Origin: an uncultured Pelagibacteraceae bacterium
GTDB taxonomy: Bacteria > Pseudomonadota > Alphaproteobacteria > Pelagibacterales > Pelagibacteraceae
DNA length: 54,209 bases
Reading direction: 5' to 3'
Assembly (NCBI GenBank): GCA_902595115.1
Contig: CACJOS010000007.1
Coordinates: 1 to 54,209, forward strand
Shown one piece after another: positions 18,567 to 27,432 of this stretch (within the stretch, counting starts at the first letter, position 1; every line of letters starts with the position of its first letter). Under the pieces are notes generated by a model, which was not told the origin of the DNA, did not search any database, and was given only the letters and a program-made list of their open reading frames with translations. A program made the translations under genes and the position numbers.

Positions 18567-19760
18567 CTAGCGAGCTTTTTTAATGCTTTTTAAAGTTAAT
18601 TGTTCAACCTCTTCTAAAGTTGCTTTTTTAGGATTTTGACCATAGGCCTGATCGAGCATAGATTTTTTTGCAATTCTTTTGGATGAATCCTCAGGTACAC
18701 CAATTTCATTTAATCCTCTTGGAATATTAAGTTCATCTAACATTTTATTTAAATTTTCTTGAAAACCTTTAACGGAATGGTCATCAAATTGCATTGCTTC
18801 TGACATTCGCTGAACTTTTTCCTCTAAACCAGGTAAATTATATTCCATTACTGTTGGAAGAATTATTGCATTTGTAAGTCCATGATGGGTATTATATTCT
18901 GCGCCAACCATATGAGAGATGGCATGTACTAAACCTAAGCCTTTTAAAAAAGCTACTCCTCCTAAATAAGACCCTACAATCATTCCTCCCCTTGCAACTA
19001 AATTATCTGGTTCATTTACTGCCAGTTTAAGGGACTTAGAAATTAAATTTAAACTTTCTAAAGCTGAACCATCACACAACGGATGAAACATAGGAACACT
19101 GTAACCCTCAATAGCATGTATCATTGCATCAATACCGGTCCAAGCTGTTAGGTTTGCTGGTAACTTTAAAGTTAATTCTGGATCGACTAATGCTAAGCAG
19201 GGTCTAGCTTCTGGATGCCATATACAAAATTTCATACCTTTTTTTGTGTCAGTAACCATTGCAGTTATTTCTGTCTCTGCACCTGTACCAGCAGTTGTTG
19301 GTATAGTTATGAGTTTTGGAAAAGGGTTTTTACCTTTTAGATCTCTTGGAACTTTATCTAAAAATTCAAAATCCCACAAAGGTATTCCGCTATTAACAGT
19401 TAAGCATATAGCTTTTCCTCCATCCATAGCGCTACCACCTCCTATTGCGATTATAGAATCATGATTACCGTCTTTGAATGCTTTACAGCCACCATCAATT
19501 TCATCATCTCTAGGGTTAGGAGATATATTAGAGTAAATATTTGATTTAATTTTTGTATCAGAAAGCAGATTTTGTAATTCACTTATAAAGGGTAGTTTAG
19601 TGCTTCCACTATCTATTACGATTAAAGGATTTTGAATATTGAAATCTTTGCAGAATTTTCCAATTTCTTTAAATCTTCCTGGTCCATAAGCTGTAAATGT
19701 TGGAAAGGTCCAATCTTGTTTGCCTAATAAATCATCTTTATTGAGTTTAAAATTTTGCAT
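18567..19760 (-). CDS. Iron-containing (group III) alcohol dehydrogenase
   Basis: A 397-residue enzyme of the iron-dependent alcohol dehydrogenase family. The NAD-binding block IAIGGGSAMDGGKA and the threonine-rich TIPTTAGTGAE are present. The metal ligands lie in the region HAIEGYSVP and the block LVHAISHMVGAEYNTHHGL. The substrate is unknown; homologues reduce or oxidise simple alcohols, hydroxyacids or phosphonoacetaldehyde-like compounds. It is the first gene of a three-gene minus-strand operon, divergent from a DMT transporter 36 bases away. Confidence 0.92.
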   Translation of the reverse strand: MQNFKLNKDDLLGKQDWTFPTFTAYGPGRFKEIGKFCKDFNIQNPLIVIDSGSTKLPFISELQNLLSDTKIKSNIYSNISPNPRDDEIDGGCKAFKDGNHDSIIAIGGGSAMDGGKAICLTVNSGIPLWDFEFLDKVPRDLKGKNPFPKLITIPTTAGTGAETEITAMVTDTKKGMKFCIWHPEARPCLALVDPELTLKLPANLTAWTGIDAMIHAIEGYSVPMFHPLCDGSALESLNLISKSLKLAVNEPDNLVARGGMIVGSYLGGVAFLKGLGLVHAISHMVGAEYNTHHGLTNAIILPTVMEYNLPGLEEKVQRMSEAMQFDDHSVKGFQENLNKMLDELNIPRGLNEIGVPEDSSKRIAKKSMLDQAYGQNPKKATLEEVEQLTLKSIKKAR

Positions 19761-19796
19761 ATTTATTTAAAAATTTATACTAACTTACAAAAATAA

Positions 19797-20729
19797 ATGA
19801 AAATCGCAAAAGAAAAAGTGGATCTTAGGAAAACTTTAATCGCAATACTTACAATGCTATTAGGTGTAGTTTGCGTAGATTTGTATTTAGTAGTAATTAG
19901 ATTTATAGGAAATGACTATTCAGTGTTTAAATTAGCTGTTTTTAGAAATTTTTTTGCCGTAATACCATTGCTTGTTCTGCTTTTCTTTTCAGGAGAATAC
20001 AACTCTCTTTTTAAGAATGTAAATAAGAAATTTTTATCTCTCTGTTGTTTTAGAGGATTAAGTTTTCTTGCAATGAATATATTTATTTTTATCTCGGTAA
20101 TTAATGTTGAGTTTGCAACAGCAATGACTTTAACTTTTTCATCTCCATTTTTTATAGTAATACTTTCGATTATATTTTTACAAGATAAAGTAGGTATATA
20201 TCGATGGTCTGCAATTATAATTGGATTTTTAGGTGTGGTATTAATTTTAAGGCCAACGAGCGATATATTTAATTATTATTCTATATATTCAATACTAACA
20301 GCATTCGCTTGGGGAGTAACGGTTATAATACTTAAGTTCATTCCTTCAAACTTCTCAACGTCCAAAATACAATTTTATACGTTGATGTTTAATGTGATAG
20401 GTGCATTTTTTTTATTTGTTATTTTATCAAACGATTTTACGGTTAATAATCTTAGAGATTTACTATTAATGGTTTTGACAGGAATACTTGGTGGGACAGC
20501 AGCAATATTATTTGTATACGCATATAGACTAATTTCATTAAGTAAGCTCGCCTCCTTTGAATATTTTGGTATCCCTTCCTCATTTTTATTAGGTTGGATT
20601 TTTTTTAATGAGGCTCCATGGCAACAATTATTTCCAGGTGTTTTATTAATAGTTTCTGCTGGTTTCATAATTATATGGAGAGATTCTCAAAAAATTAAAA
20701 CAGTTAAAGCTAATAAGAAATTTTATTAG
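19797..20729 (+). CDS. EamA/DMT-family membrane transporter
   Basis: A 310-residue inner-membrane transporter with about ten helices and the EamA repeat. Family features include the RNFFAVIPLL segment after helix 2, LTFSSPFFIVILSIIFLQDKVG at the end of the first half, and a second-half copy near YAYRLISLSKLASFEYFGIP. It is most similar in style to the third EamA at 26485-27432, sharing the pattern of a sharp D/E-K turn after helix 4. It is a single gene divergent from the alcohol dehydrogenase; the substrate is unknown. Confidence 0.9.
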   Translation: MKIAKEKVDLRKTLIAILTMLLGVVCVDLYLVVIRFIGNDYSVFKLAVFRNFFAVIPLLVLLFFSGEYNSLFKNVNKKFLSLCCFRGLSFLAMNIFIFISVINVEFATAMTLTFSSPFFIVILSIIFLQDKVGIYRWSAIIIGFLGVVLILRPTSDIFNYYSIYSILTAFAWGVTVIILKFIPSNFSTSKIQFYTLMFNVIGAFFLFVILSNDFTVNNLRDLLLMVLTGILGGTAAILFVYAYRLISLSKLASFEYFGIPSSFLLGWIFFNEAPWQQLFPGVLLIVSAGFIIIWRDSQKIKTVKANKKFY

Positions 20730-20730
20730 T

Positions 20731-21777
20731 TTATGTTTTTGATTTCATTGACCTCATTACTATAGAACGGTCTATCTCTCCTAGAAGTTCTCCAGTCTCT
20801 GAGCATATTACTGGGTAAATTTTATCTGACTCAACTAATTTATCAATTAAAGTCTCAATTTTTGAATTATCTAAAATGCAGTCCGACTTATTTTTAAATA
20901 ATTCTTTTGATTGATTACAACAATCTTTTCTCATTACTTTACCTGCACTTAAAACTTTATATTTTGGAACATCCTCGCAAAAGTCTTTGACATATTGATC
21001 TTTAGGATTAGCAACAATTTCTTCAGGTGTTCCGACCTGAGAAACTTCACCATCTTTCATAATTGCGATGTGATCTCCCATCTTAATAGCCTCTAAAAAA
21101 TCATGAGTAATAAAAACCATAGTTCGCTGGAGTTTTTCTTGAATTTTTAAAAGTTCGTCTTGCATCTCTCTTCTTATTAGTGGGTCTAAAGCTGAGAATG
21201 GTTCATCAAAAATTAAAATTTCAGGATCAACTGCAAGTGCTCTTGCTAATCCAACTCTTTGTTGCATACCTCCTGATAATTCTCTGGGATAGTTGTTTTG
21301 CCAGCCATCTAATCCAACCATTTTTAAAACTTCCATGGATTTTTCTAATCTTGTTTCTTTTTTTGTACCTCTAACTTCTAATCCGTATCCAATATTTTCT
21401 ACAACTGTTCTATGTGGAAAAAGTCCAAAATGCTGGAAGACCATGCTCATTTTATTTCTTCTTAATTCTAATAAATCTCTTGAACTCATTTTAGTCACAT
21501 CAACATCATCCATTTTTACGGTACCTGATGTGGGTTCAATTAATCTTGAAATGCATCTTACCAATGTTGATTTTCCACTACCGGAAAGACCCATCACCAC
21601 AAAAGTTTCTCCTTTTTGAATTGAAAAACTTACATCTTTTACAGCTACAACATGCCCTGTTTTTTCTTGTACTTCTTTAATAGAAAGACTTTTATCTAAA
21701 TTCTTTATAATTCTTTTTTCATCTGGTCCAAACAACTTCCAAATGTTTGAGCAGGTGATTTTTTGGTGTTTATTCAT
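20731..21777 (-). CDS. proV: ProV-type ATPase of a betaine/osmolyte ABC importer
   Basis: A 348-residue ATPase of the OpuA/ProU class, with Walker A GLSGSGKST, Q-loop MVFQHFGLFPH, signature LSGGMQQRVGLARAL, Walker B ILIFDEPFSALDP and a CBS-like C-terminal tail (VICSETGELLGEIDR). An odd cysteine pair (DCCNQ) lies in the linker before the tail. It is transcribed away from the tandem permease and binding protein that it presumably energises, from a 79-base shared promoter region. It is a paralogue of the orphan ATPase at 8631-9683, from which its walker B proline (DEPF versus DEAF) differs. Confidence 0.92.
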   Translation of the reverse strand: MNKHQKITCSNIWKLFGPDEKRIIKNLDKSLSIKEVQEKTGHVVAVKDVSFSIQKGETFVVMGLSGSGKSTLVRCISRLIEPTSGTVKMDDVDVTKMSSRDLLELRRNKMSMVFQHFGLFPHRTVVENIGYGLEVRGTKKETRLEKSMEVLKMVGLDGWQNNYPRELSGGMQQRVGLARALAVDPEILIFDEPFSALDPLIRREMQDELLKIQEKLQRTMVFITHDFLEAIKMGDHIAIMKDGEVSQVGTPEEIVANPKDQYVKDFCEDVPKYKVLSAGKVMRKDCCNQSKELFKNKSDCILDNSKIETLIDKLVESDKIYPVICSETGELLGEIDRSIVMRSMKSKT

Positions 21778-21799
21778 GCTTAAAATTATAATTTATAGT

Positions 21800-21818
21800 C
21801 AAAATAGACAATATTTTG
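21800..21818. promoter_or_regulatory. Inverted repeat in the divergent proV/proW promoter region
   Basis: CAAAAT and ATTTTG are separated by seven bases in the only 79-base gap between the divergent ATPase and permease genes. This is a possible operator for coordinated control of the importer. In an AT-rich region a 6+6 repeat can occur by chance, so confidence is low. Confidence 0.3.
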
Positions 21819-21855
21819 CTTTAAAAGTAAAATTAATTATTCTAATTTTATAAAT

Positions 21856-23970
21856 ATGTCTACCAGCACTGAAATTATAAAAAAATCAAGCCAATCAAAA
21901 AATATCATAACTTATTTAATAGTTGGCTTAGTATTTTTAGTTGCTTTATGGCTTTCTACTCAAAATGAAGGCCCATCAAAGTTTCCAAAGTATGTAACAG
22001 ATCAATTTACTTTTACTGCATGGGTAAATGAGGGAGAAGATTTTTTAAAAAAAAACTACAGATGGATGACCAAAATTGTAGCTGGATACATTAAGGCTTG
22101 TTATTATTTTGTTGAAGATTTTTTACTTGATTCTCCATGGTTATTAATCGCTGCTATAATATTTTTACCATGTTTGATTGCGGGTGGTTTAAGACTTGGT
22201 CTCTACTCATTGTTTGTAGTTTATTTTTGGGGTGCAACAGGTATGTGGGAACCTTCCCTTCAAACTGTTGCTTTAATGGGTTTATCAGTTTTACTTTGTG
22301 TATTTTTTGGATTTATTCTTGGAGTGTTATGTTCTCAAAGTGACCGGTTTGAAAATTTTATGAAACCAGTTTTAGATACCATGCAGGTGATGCCCGCTTT
22401 TGTATATTTATTTCCTGCTTTATTTTTTTTTGGTATCGGTGGTGCACCAGCAATTCTTGCAACTATGATTTATGGAATGCCTCCAATTATAAGATTAACA
22501 AATTCAGGTATACGACAAGTTCCTGCTCAAACTATAGAAAGTGCAACTGCATTCGGCTCAAATAAATTACAGCTTTTATTTAAAATTAAAATTCCTTTAT
22601 CATTGCCTAGTATCATGATGGGTATCAATCAGGTAATTATGATGGCTCTGGCCCTCGTTGTTCTTGCGTGTTTCATTGGAGCTGAAGGTATTGGTGGACA
22701 GGTTTGGCAGGCTATTAGAAGGCTCGATGTTGGATGGGCTATGGAAGGTGGGCTTTGTATTTTGTTTATGGCAATTATGTTTGATAGGTTCAGTATGTCG
22801 TTCAGCAAAACTGAAGAAAGAATTCCAGATGATGTGCAGAAATTTTATTTTTTACCACAAAGTTGGGCTAAATATTCTCTAGCAAGAATTATAGAGCAAC
22901 CTATAAAAATTTCTCACGATATAATTAAATATGTCTGTTTATTTGTTACTAGTTTAATCGCCTATTTTTTTCAGTTTTTAATTTCAATATTTAATAAAAG
23001 AACTGCAAATGATATTAAAGAATTTGTTAGTAAACGATATTATATAATACCGTCATTTATAGTTTTTTTTCTAATTAGTTTAATCGATACATATTTAATT
23101 AGCTTTGGTTCTTTTCCTGAAGAATGGAAACTATCTATAAGACAACCAATTACAAATGCTGTGGAAAGTTTAACTGTAAATCCAGGTTTTATTGCTTTTA
23201 CAAAAAGTTTGAGAGCTTTTGTTTATCTTAATTTATTGCGTCCTTTAGATGTTTTCTTAACTCATATACCTTGGTGGTACACTATGGCTGTGTTTGTTGC
23301 TTTGGGTTATATAACTGTTGGAGTAAGATTTGCAATCATTACTGCTATATTATTGCTTTTTATCGGTGCTTGTGGAATCTGGTCTCAATCAATGATTACT
23401 TTATCATCTGTTTTAGTGTCAGTTGCTTTATGTTTTGTAGTTGGAGTTCCTTTAGGAATAATAGCATCATATAGTGAAAGATTTAGGAATATACAAAACG
23501 TTGTACTAGATGCAATGCAAACTCTTCCTTATTTCTGTTATCTAATACCAGTTCTGATGTTTTTTGGTGGTGGAATTGTTTCTGCAGTTTTAGCTACGGT
23601 TATTTACTCGATACCACCTATAGTAAGATTAACTTGTTTGGGTTTAACACAAGTATCAGGAACTTATTCAGAAGTATCAAGATCGTTTGGTGGAACGTTA
23701 ATTCAAACTTTAAAGAAAATAAAGTTTCCTTTAGCGGTTCCAAGTTTAGTCATAGGTTTTAACCAAACAGTAATAATGGCCTTTGCAATGCAAATAGTTA
23801 CACCATTAATTGGTGGTAAGGGTCTTGGGTTAGAGGTATTTAATGGATTAGCCAGATCTGATACTGGCAGAGGTCTAGCAGCGGGAATCGGTATTGTTCT
23901 CCTAGCAATAATAATAGACAGAATTACTCTGGCTTGGACAAGAAAACAAAGAGAAGCATTGGGCCTTTAA
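21856..23970 (+). CDS. proW: Tandem-fused ProW permease of a betaine-type ABC importer
   Basis: A 704-residue inner-membrane protein holding two complete ProW-like permease domains. The first runs from about residue 115 to 325 (MQVMPAFVYLFPALFFFGIG, YGMPPIIRLTNSGIRQVP, SATAFGSNKLQ). The second runs from about 480 to 700 (MQTLPYFCYLIPVLMFFGGG, YSIPPIVRLTCLGLTQV, SRSFGGTLIQ). Ordinary ProW has one domain and works as a dimer; here the dimer may be built in one chain. An N-terminal single helix precedes the first domain. It is followed by its binding protein after 105 bases and is divergent from the ATPase. Confidence 0.93.
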   Translation: MSTSTEIIKKSSQSKNIITYLIVGLVFLVALWLSTQNEGPSKFPKYVTDQFTFTAWVNEGEDFLKKNYRWMTKIVAGYIKACYYFVEDFLLDSPWLLIAAIIFLPCLIAGGLRLGLYSLFVVYFWGATGMWEPSLQTVALMGLSVLLCVFFGFILGVLCSQSDRFENFMKPVLDTMQVMPAFVYLFPALFFFGIGGAPAILATMIYGMPPIIRLTNSGIRQVPAQTIESATAFGSNKLQLLFKIKIPLSLPSIMMGINQVIMMALALVVLACFIGAEGIGGQVWQAIRRLDVGWAMEGGLCILFMAIMFDRFSMSFSKTEERIPDDVQKFYFLPQSWAKYSLARIIEQPIKISHDIIKYVCLFVTSLIAYFFQFLISIFNKRTANDIKEFVSKRYYIIPSFIVFFLISLIDTYLISFGSFPEEWKLSIRQPITNAVESLTVNPGFIAFTKSLRAFVYLNLLRPLDVFLTHIPWWYTMAVFVALGYITVGVRFAIITAILLLFIGACGIWSQSMITLSSVLVSVALCFVVGVPLGIIASYSERFRNIQNVVLDAMQTLPYFCYLIPVLMFFGGGIVSAVLATVIYSIPPIVRLTCLGLTQVSGTYSEVSRSFGGTLIQTLKKIKFPLAVPSLVIGFNQTVIMAFAMQIVTPLIGGKGLGLEVFNGLARSDTGRGLAAGIGIVLLAIIIDRITLAWTRKQREALGL

Positions 23971-24013
23971 GTTCACTCTATATTGCAAGTAATTAGTGCG
24001 TTTTTTAGAGGGG

Positions 24014-24043
24014 TTTACATTTATGTAACTTTTGAACTAAAAT
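24014..24043 (+). promoter_or_regulatory. Probable promoter of the binding-protein gene with an overlapping palindrome
   Basis: TTTACA at 24014-24019 and TAAAAT at 24038-24043, with an 18-base spacer, form a plausible housekeeping promoter about 33 bases before the ATG. The palindrome TTACAT-TT-ATGTAA (24015-24028) overlaps the -35 element, which is where a repressor could act. A good ribosome site (GGAGGG) follows at 24064-24069. The separate promoter would allow the binding protein to be made in excess over the permease. Confidence 0.5.
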
Positions 24044-24075
24044 AAGCTTTTAATTAATTCATTGGAGGGAAAATA

Positions 24076-25083
24076 ATGAAATTATCAAAAACAATATCGG
24101 CACTATTTTTATCATTGGTGCTATTAGTGGGTAGTTTAGGGCAAGCTAATGCTAAAAGACTACACGCAGCTATTGCTGACTGGACTGGTGGTATTATCAC
24201 TTGCGAAGTTGCTGTAGCGATTCTTGAAAGAGAATATGGATATAAAATTAAGCAAACGGTATTTCCATCAGGAACTGGTTTATGGGAAGCAATTGCAGCA
24301 GGCGAACTTGATTTTGCTTGTGAAAGTTGGCCAAGTTATGCTGAAGCAGACTCTGTGATGTTAAATGAAGATCTAATTTACGAGGGTAAAGTCGTAGGAT
24401 CTTACAGCGGAGACGGAAGTGTAGATTTACTTGGAACAGCAGGAATAATTGGTATGTCAGACTACTGGATACCAAAATATGCAGCTGATGAACTAGGTAT
24501 TAAAACTTGGAAAGACCTAAATAAACACAAAGCAAAATTTGCAACTATTGAAACTGGAAGCAAAGGTAGACTTATTGGTTGTCCGGTAGCTGGTTGGAAT
24601 TGTCATGACCAAAAAAGACTTGATCTTTTAGGAATTGATTTCCAAGCTGATGAACTTGGTACAGAAGCAGCAGCTATTGCTGAAGCAAAAGCAGCTTATA
24701 TGAGAAAAGAACCTTTCTTATTATACCTATGGTCACCACATTGGTTTTTTGGTGAGTATGAGATGGTAGGAGTTCAACTTCCAGATCACAAAGTTTGCGA
24801 CCCAGATACGTTTACTGAAGCAAACAACTGGAAAGACTGTGGAACAAAAGGTTGGCCAGCAACTGGTTGGGCTAAGGATTATACAATGAATTATGGTAAT
24901 CCAGCTACTTTTGCAAAAGCTGAACATGCTGATGCTAAAAAATTCTTCGAAAACATGTCTTTACAAAATATTGATCAAGCTAAAATGTTAGTTGAAGTTG
25001 ATATTAAGAAAAGACCTGTAAAAGAAGTTGTTAAAGAGTGGTTAGACAACAATCCAGATAAATGGAAGCCTTGGCTAAAATAA
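24076..25083 (+). CDS. proX: Periplasmic binding protein of a betaine/osmolyte ABC importer (OpuAC/ProX type)
   Basis: A 335-residue exported binding protein with a clear signal peptide (MKLSKTISALFLSLVLLVGS, cleavage near ANA-KR). The mature protein has the OpuAC layout: ADWTGGIITCEVA near the start, FACESWPSYAEA, and LYLWSPHWFFGEYEM. Its Trp/Tyr-rich positions can form the aromatic cage that holds quaternary ammonium groups. Two Cys pairs (CPVAGWNC and the CDP..DCG region) may form disulfides. It is preceded by a strong ribosome site and followed by a strong terminator. The ligand may be glycine betaine, TMAO, choline or similar; I cannot choose. Confidence 0.92.
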   Translation: MKLSKTISALFLSLVLLVGSLGQANAKRLHAAIADWTGGIITCEVAVAILEREYGYKIKQTVFPSGTGLWEAIAAGELDFACESWPSYAEADSVMLNEDLIYEGKVVGSYSGDGSVDLLGTAGIIGMSDYWIPKYAADELGIKTWKDLNKHKAKFATIETGSKGRLIGCPVAGWNCHDQKRLDLLGIDFQADELGTEAAAIAEAKAAYMRKEPFLLYLWSPHWFFGEYEMVGVQLPDHKVCDPDTFTEANNWKDCGTKGWPATGWAKDYTMNYGNPATFAKAEHADAKKFFENMSLQNIDQAKMLVEVDIKKRPVKEVVKEWLDNNPDKWKPWLK

Positions 25084-25105
25084 TACTTTTTAAATAATTA
25101 AAATC

Positions 25106-25138
25106 AAAGGCCCTTTTTTACAAAAGGGCCTTTTTTTA
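25106..25138 (+). terminator. Rho-independent terminator after proX
   Basis: AAAGGCCCTTTT at 25106-25117 pairs with AAAAGGGCCTTT at 25122-25133 around a TTAC loop, and a run of T follows. It is the strongest terminator in the window. The T-run ends two bases before the ATG of the next gene, so it also controls entry into that gene. Confidence 0.93.
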
Positions 25139-25140
25139 TT

Positions 25141-25929
25141 ATGGCAAATCAAACTTTAAAAAATAAAAAAATCATAATATCAGCTGGAGCATCTGGAATT
25201 GGGTTAGCCACAGTTAAAGTTTGCTTAGATAGAGGTGCAACAGTATTTGTAAGTGATATAAATGAAAAATATATCAATAAATTAAAAAAAAATTCAAAAA
25301 TAAATAAAAAACTCTTTGTTTTTAATTGCGATGCTTCAGACGAGTACCAAGTAAATGAATTATTTGAAAAAATAAAGAAAAAGACATCCAAAATTGATTG
25401 CCTGATTAATAACGTTGGTATAGCAGGTCCAACTGCAACATTAGAAAATATATCAACAGACGATTGGGAAAATACAATGAGAGTAAATGTATTTAGTCAT
25501 TATTATTTCACTAGACTAGCAATACCAATGTTAAAAAAAAATAAGGGTGGATCAATTATAAATATTTCATCAGGCGCTGGAATAATGGGCTTCCCTTTAA
25601 GATCACCTTATGCTGCAAGTAAATGGGCAATTGTAGGAATGACAAAAACATTGTCAATGGAACTTGGTAAATTTAAAATACGTGTGAATGCGTTATGCCC
25701 AGGAACAATAAAAGGTGATAGAATGATTAGGGTTGCAAAAGATAAAGCAAAACTTTTAAAAATTTCAAAAAAATCTATTGAAAAAGAATTTATATCAATG
25801 GCATCCATGAATTGTTGGATTTATGAGAGTGATATTGGGAAAATGTGTGGCTTTTTGATTTCTGATGATGCAGCAAGAGTATCTGGACAAGTAATCGGTG
25901 TCGATGGAGATGCTATTAGATTACATTAG
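25141..25929 (+). CDS. Short-chain dehydrogenase/reductase
   Basis: A 262-residue classical SDR. The cofactor motif is SAGASGIGLA at residues 14-23, then NNVG near residue 90, a catalytic Ser in INISSGAG, and the Tyr-Lys pair in YAASKWAIVG. Family substrates are alcohols and ketones; the specific one is unknown. The ATG lies directly at the end of the proX terminator, so no room is left for a separate promoter or an ordinary leader. The only AGGG-like ribosome site is inside the terminator stem. It begins a four-gene group with a betainyl-CoA-type thioesterase, suggesting a role around carnitine or a related hydroxy compound. Confidence 0.9.
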   Translation: MANQTLKNKKIIISAGASGIGLATVKVCLDRGATVFVSDINEKYINKLKKNSKINKKLFVFNCDASDEYQVNELFEKIKKKTSKIDCLINNVGIAGPTATLENISTDDWENTMRVNVFSHYYFTRLAIPMLKKNKGGSIINISSGAGIMGFPLRSPYAASKWAIVGMTKTLSMELGKFKIRVNALCPGTIKGDRMIRVAKDKAKLLKISKKSIEKEFISMASMNCWIYESDIGKMCGFLISDDAARVSGQVIGVDGDAIRLH

Positions 25930-25962
25930 ATCTGTAATTAATTTTGAGGTAATAATTATTAA

Positions 25963-26433
25963 ATGGCAATAAAAATTTCGACAGCAAAAATTAAAAAAGA
26001 GTGGACTGACTATAATGGTCATATGAATGTGGCTTATTACATTTTAATTTTTGATCAAAATGCAGCAGAAACATTAATGACAAAGCTTGATATGGGTGAA
26101 AAATCTGCATTAGAAACTAATAAAAGTACAATGGTAGTTGAGTCACATATTACTTACAACCAAGAATTGATTGAAGGGGATGAAGTTGAATTAAACCTTA
26201 TACACTTTGACCACGATAAAAAAAGAATACAGTACAAGTTTGAAATGGTGCATAAAGAAAAAAAATATTTAGCATCAACAATTGAAGTTTTAGCCCTTTA
26301 TGTTGATTTAAAAGAGAGAAAAGTTGCTGAATTTGAAAAAGAAAAAGTAGACCTTATGGCAAAATTCATCAGTGAAAATAAACATTCCTTCAAAAGCGAA
26401 AATCTAATATTCTCAAATAAACTAAAAAAATAG
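25963..26433 (+). CDS. Hotdog-fold acyl-CoA thioesterase, probable betainyl-CoA thioesterase
   Basis: A 156-residue 4HBT-type hotdog protein. It starts with EWTDYNGHMNVAYYILIFDQ, where the family's catalytic Asp and the NGHMN block appear. ESHITYNQELIEGD and DHDKKRIQYKFEMVH follow. These features match the thioesterase that partners, or is fused to, L-carnitine dehydrogenase in other bacteria, which hydrolyses betainyl-CoA to glycine betaine. Here it is a separate gene 33 bases after an SDR, and about 5 kb from carnitine dehydrogenase on the other strand. The assignment is by resemblance from memory and by pathway fit. Confidence 0.75.
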   Translation: MAIKISTAKIKKEWTDYNGHMNVAYYILIFDQNAAETLMTKLDMGEKSALETNKSTMVVESHITYNQELIEGDEVELNLIHFDHDKKRIQYKFEMVHKEKKYLASTIEVLALYVDLKERKVAEFEKEKVDLMAKFISENKHSFKSENLIFSNKLKK

Positions 26434-26484
26434 TTTCATTCTTTTCAAATTAAAAAGATAAGTTTTTTGGTATAGGCACAGAAC

Positions 26485-27432
26485 ATGGAAGTAAATAATA
26501 ATACAAAAGGTATTTTTTTTATAATGACTGGCATGGCCTTTTTTTCCATTCAGGACTCACTTATTAAATTTATTTTCGAAGATATTGCGTTATTTGAATT
26601 ATACCTTGGTAGAACACTAATCCAAGCGACTATACTTTTGGCATTTGTAATAATAACAAAAAAACATATTACTTTAAAAACACACTACCCTTTTTTAACT
26701 CTTTTAAGAGTAATTTGTTTCTTTTTTGGATTTAGTTTTTTTTATATATCTTTAACTTTTATGACGCTTGCTATGACGAGCGCACTATTCTTCTCCTGTC
26801 CTTTTTTTATGTCAATGTTTGCTAAATTTTTTCTTAAAGAGCAAATTGGTATAAGAAGATGGTCTGCGATTGTAGTGGGATTTATTGGTGTAATAATAGT
26901 TTTAGACCCAAACTGGGAAGACTTTGATTATTTTAAGTTAGCACCAGTTGCTTGTGCTATTTGTTACTCATGTTCGATGACAATAACAAAATATACATCT
27001 GACAAAGACAGTATTTATACTCAGATGACTTGGCTTTATATTTTTGCAACCTTTGCAGGTTTGATGATATTTTTAATAACTGGGGATGGAAAATTTAATA
27101 CTTTTACAGATCCAACAATGCAATTTATTGTAAGAGAGTGGTTTACTAATCCTTCAGCTTCATGGCCATACGTTCTTGTTATGGGGATTGTTGCATCTAT
27201 ATCATTCTTTTGTGTTTTCTCAGCTTACAGTATTGCATCTCCATCAATTGTATCATTGTTTGAATACTCATATATTGTTTGGGCAATGTTAGCTGGTTAT
27301 ATTCTTTTCGAAACTATTCCAGTGCCTAGAACTTTTTTAGGTGCAGCAATCATTATTGCAGCTGGGTTATATATTTACTTTAGAGAAAAAGTAAGAGGTC
27401 AGATGATAGCAACAGATACACCAAACAGATAA
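26485..27432 (+). CDS. EamA/DMT-family membrane transporter
   Basis: A 315-residue transporter with about ten helices and the EamA two-fold repeat. Visible blocks are MTGMAFFSIQDSLIKFIF at the start, MTLAMTSALFFSCPFFMSMF, RRWSAIVVGFIGVIIVLDP, and SPSIVSLFEYSYIVWAMLAGY in the second half. The substrate is unknown. Its stop overlaps the ATG of the next 2OG oxygenase by one base (TAATG), so the two are coupled. The group SDR, thioesterase, transporter and oxygenase looks like one operon. Confidence 0.9.
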   Translation: MEVNNNTKGIFFIMTGMAFFSIQDSLIKFIFEDIALFELYLGRTLIQATILLAFVIITKKHITLKTHYPFLTLLRVICFFFGFSFFYISLTFMTLAMTSALFFSCPFFMSMFAKFFLKEQIGIRRWSAIVVGFIGVIIVLDPNWEDFDYFKLAPVACAICYSCSMTITKYTSDKDSIYTQMTWLYIFATFAGLMIFLITGDGKFNTFTDPTMQFIVREWFTNPSASWPYVLVMGIVASISFFCVFSAYSIASPSIVSLFEYSYIVWAMLAGYILFETIPVPRTFLGAAIIIAAGLYIYFREKVRGQMIATDTPNR

